Assembly: GCA_947596085.1 (NCBI GenBank)
Contig: CANQEW010000017.1
Span: 1 to 48,953 of the forward strand
Source of the DNA: an uncultured Clostridia bacterium
Lineage (GTDB): Bacteria > Bacillota > Clostridia > Christensenellales > Aristaeellaceae
Length of the DNA: 48,953 nt
Reading direction: 5' to 3'
In this document: positions 47,135 to 48,953 of the stretch, one piece after another
Position numbering within the stretch: position 1 is the first letter of the stretch
How the letters are laid out: each line of letters opens with the position of its first letter
Notes under the pieces: generated by a model
The model's database searches: none
What the model was told of the DNA's origin: nothing
What the model saw: the letters and a program-made list of their open reading frames with translations, nothing else
Position numbers and translations under genes: made by a program

Positions 47135-47352
47135 GTTTCCTCCGAGGATTTGCAGGAATTTCTGCGAAATATTGATATGATAACTAAATATTCATCGGAA
47201 AAGCGGCAATTTCCTTCCCAAAGGGGCTTTTCAAATTCGCGGTTTTCTGTTAAAATATATATACTATGGCGTATAGGGCGCTTCATGCGTTTGGCCAGAC
47301 CTGCCGCGACCGGATGCGCAGGACAACATAAATCGAACAGGGGGAATTTCTT

Positions 47353-48953
47353 ATGAAAGATTATCAGGCCAAGAACATCCGCAACATCTCCGTTGTGGGT
47401 CACGGCAGCGAGGGCAAGACCACCTTGGTCGAAGCGCTCCTCTTCTCCGCGGGTGCGATCGACCGCCAGGGACGCGTGGAGGACGGCTCCACCACGACGG
47501 ACTATGAGCCCGAAGAGACCAAGCGGCAGATTTCCATCTCCGCCGCGATGGCGCCGCTGGAGTGGAAGGAAACCAAGATCAATCTGATCGACATCCCCGG
47601 CTACTTCGACTTCGCGGGCGAGCAGTCCGGCCCGCTGACCGTGTGCGAGGGCGCGCTGATCACCGTGGGCGCGGTCTCCGGCCTGAACGTCGGCGCGGAG
47701 AAGGCATGGGCCATGTGCGACAAAACCCACACCTCCCGCATGATCGTCATCAACCAGATGGATCGCGAGAACGCCAACTTCGAGAAGGCGCTCGCCACCA
47801 TCACCGATAAGTACGGCAGCCACATCGCGCCCATCGAGGTGCCGATCGTGGAGAACGGCAAATTCACCGGCGTGGTCTGCATCCTGGAGAACAAGGCTTT
47901 CACCGGCGAGGGCAAGACCCTGAAGGAGATTCCGATTCCGGATTCCGTCGCCGCGGAGGTCGAGTCGGCCCGTGAGAAGATCATGGAGGCCGCGGCCGGC
48001 GCCGAGGACGAGCTGATGGAGAAGTACTTCGAGGACGGCGAGCTGTCCTTTGACGATATGATGCACGGCCTGCGCCAGGGCATCAAGGACGGCACGGTGG
48101 TGCCGGTGGTCTGCTGTTCGGGCATCACCCGCGTGGGCTTGGCCAAGGTGCTGGACAACATCATCGACCTGATGCCCTCCCCGGCGGACACGGTGTGCGA
48201 GGGCGTGAATCCCAAGACCGGCGACGCCGTCGAGCGCGTCTGCGCCGACGATCAGCCCTTCTCCGCGCGCGTGTTCAAGACCATGGCCGACCCGTTCGTG
48301 GGCAAGCTGAGTCTGATGAAGGTCATGTCCGGCACGCTGACCGGCGATATGACGCTCTACAATTCCAACGCCGAGAAGAACGAGAAGCCGGGCACCATCT
48401 ACACGCTGAAGGGCAAGAAGCAGAATCCCACCACCAAAGTCTGCGCCGGCGACATCTGCGCGCTGGCGAAGCTGGGTTCCGTCGCCACGGGCAACACCCT
48501 CTGCGACGGCGCCAACCCCGTGAAGTTCCCCGAGATCGAGTTCCCTGCGCCCTGCATCTCCAAGGCCGTGTACGCCAAGAAGGCGGGCGAGGAGGACAAG
48601 ATCTTCTCCGGCTTGGCGAGGCTGATGGAGGAGGATCCGACCATCACCGTGACCAAGAACGTGGAGACCACCGAGTCCGTGCTGAGCGGCCTGGGCGAGA
48701 TGCACATCGAGGTCGTCGCGAAGAAGCTGGCCAACAAGTTTGGCGTGGAGTGCGTGCTGCAGGATCCCAAGATCCCGTACCGCGAGTCCATCCGCAAGCC
48801 CATCGACGTGCAGGGCCGCCACAAGAAGCAGACCGGCGGCCACGGCCAGTTCGGCGACGTCAAGATCAAGTTCCGCCCGAACGACGATCCCTCCGATACC
48901 GAGTTCCACTTTGAGGACGCGGTCGTGGGCGGCACCGTCCCGCGCAACTTCAT
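47353..48953 (+). CDS. Elongation factor G-like translational GTPase (3' end beyond window)
   Basis: The frame from ATG 47353 (GGGGGAA upstream) is open to the end of the window, so the gene is 3'-truncated here at residue 533 of an expected 690 or so. Features are P-loop GHGSEGKTT (16-24), DIPGY (G3-like), NQMD (G4-like), and domain II with NEKPGTIYTLKG and later GEMHIEVVAKKL in domain III. The P-loop is GHGSEGKTT rather than the GHIDAGKTT of canonical EF-G and the switch I RGIT motif is replaced by KRQISISAAM, placing it in the EF-G-like (EF-G2/FusA-paralogue) branch. A divergent CAP gene lies upstream. The canonical fusA is expected elsewhere. Confidence 0.92.
   Translation, partial: MKDYQAKNIRNISVVGHGSEGKTTLVEALLFSAGAIDRQGRVEDGSTTTDYEPEETKRQISISAAMAPLEWKETKINLIDIPGYFDFAGEQSGPLTVCEGALITVGAVSGLNVGAEKAWAMCDKTHTSRMIVINQMDRENANFEKALATITDKYGSHIAPIEVPIVENGKFTGVVCILENKAFTGEGKTLKEIPIPDSVAAEVESAREKIMEAAAGAEDELMEKYFEDGELSFDDMMHGLRQGIKDGTVVPVVCCSGITRVGLAKVLDNIIDLMPSPADTVCEGVNPKTGDAVERVCADDQPFSARVFKTMADPFVGKLSLMKVMSGTLTGDMTLYNSNAEKNEKPGTIYTLKGKKQNPTTKVCAGDICALAKLGSVATGNTLCDGANPVKFPEIEFPAPCISKAVYAKKAGEEDKIFSGLARLMEEDPTITVTKNVETTESVLSGLGEMHIEVVAKKLANKFGVECVLQDPKIPYRESIRKPIDVQGRHKKQTGGHGQFGDVKIKFRPNDDPSDTEFHFEDAVVGGTVPRNF

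Overview
The window looks like chromosomal DNA of an anaerobic, probably gut-associated, endospore-lineage member of the Clostridia (Bacillota). Supporting traits are high GC, strong Shine-Dalgarno sites, a phenylalanine T-box leader, a two-GerMN-domain protein, an NfnAB ferredoxin:NADP+ oxidoreductase, an HcpR-like Crp/Fnr regulator with ferredoxin partners, and LCP and MATE proteins typical of the group. The genus is not resolvable from sequence reading alone. No tRNA, rRNA, CRISPR array, prophage or intact insertion sequence was found.

The window falls into two compositional parts. Bases 1 to about 4,515 favour CCC (Pro), CGG (Arg) and GGG/GTC codons and carry an intergenic hairpin repeat family (about 1035-1167 and 4444-4512). 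They encode a small two-gene unit whose second product has eleven 7-residue repeats, then (minus strand) a TagO/WecA-type phosphosugar transferase, a UDP-GlcNAc 2-epimerase and a membrane-anchored protein of unknown function. From trpS (4544) onward the style changes to CCG/CGC/GTG codons, and the repeats are absent. The break sits just beyond the last repeat copy and may be an assembly chimera or a horizontal-transfer boundary.

Region by region after the break: trpS is divergent from a plus-strand run of gerMN, an rph-rdgB gene fusion, a phosphodiesterase, a Dabb protein and a rhamnose-mutarotase-like protein (5.7-9.6 kb). A secreted SH3/lysozyme protein follows, then a Phe T-box, pheS, pheT, sfsA, an FAD oxidoreductase and an SDR dehydrogenase (9.8-17.8 kb). 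An HcpR-like regulator is divergent from a Cys-rich small protein and a ferredoxin (17.9-19.7 kb), with a candidate operator between them. A 534-base gap full of perfect inverted repeats precedes nfnB/nfnA (minus strand). Then come dapA with a hairpin over its ribosome-binding site, and the hisS-aspS-thioesterase operon (minus).

From 28.2 kb a 2-oxoacid dehydrogenase unit encodes E2 with two lipoyl domains, then an E1 alpha-beta fusion, with no E3. After a 536-base gap with a possible mechanosensitive-channel relic comes an ABC exporter. Minus-strand units follow: Mrp ATPase plus NUDIX, and a polar amino-acid ABC transporter whose last gene is a CntK-like racemase. A MATE exporter overlapping an HD-domain gene, an orphan sugar-type binding protein, an LCP ligase, enolase, a CAP-protein/DUF6125-like/ACT operon and the start of an EF-G-like GTPase close the window.

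Functionally the window mixes housekeeping (four aminoacyl-tRNA synthetase systems, RNA/nucleotide sanitation, glycolysis, lysine synthesis) with redox balancing and cell-envelope genes. The most unusual items are the heptapeptide-repeat protein, the racemase attached to an amino-acid importer, the gene fusions, the RNA hairpins placed over regulatory sites, and the compositional break at about 4.5 kb.
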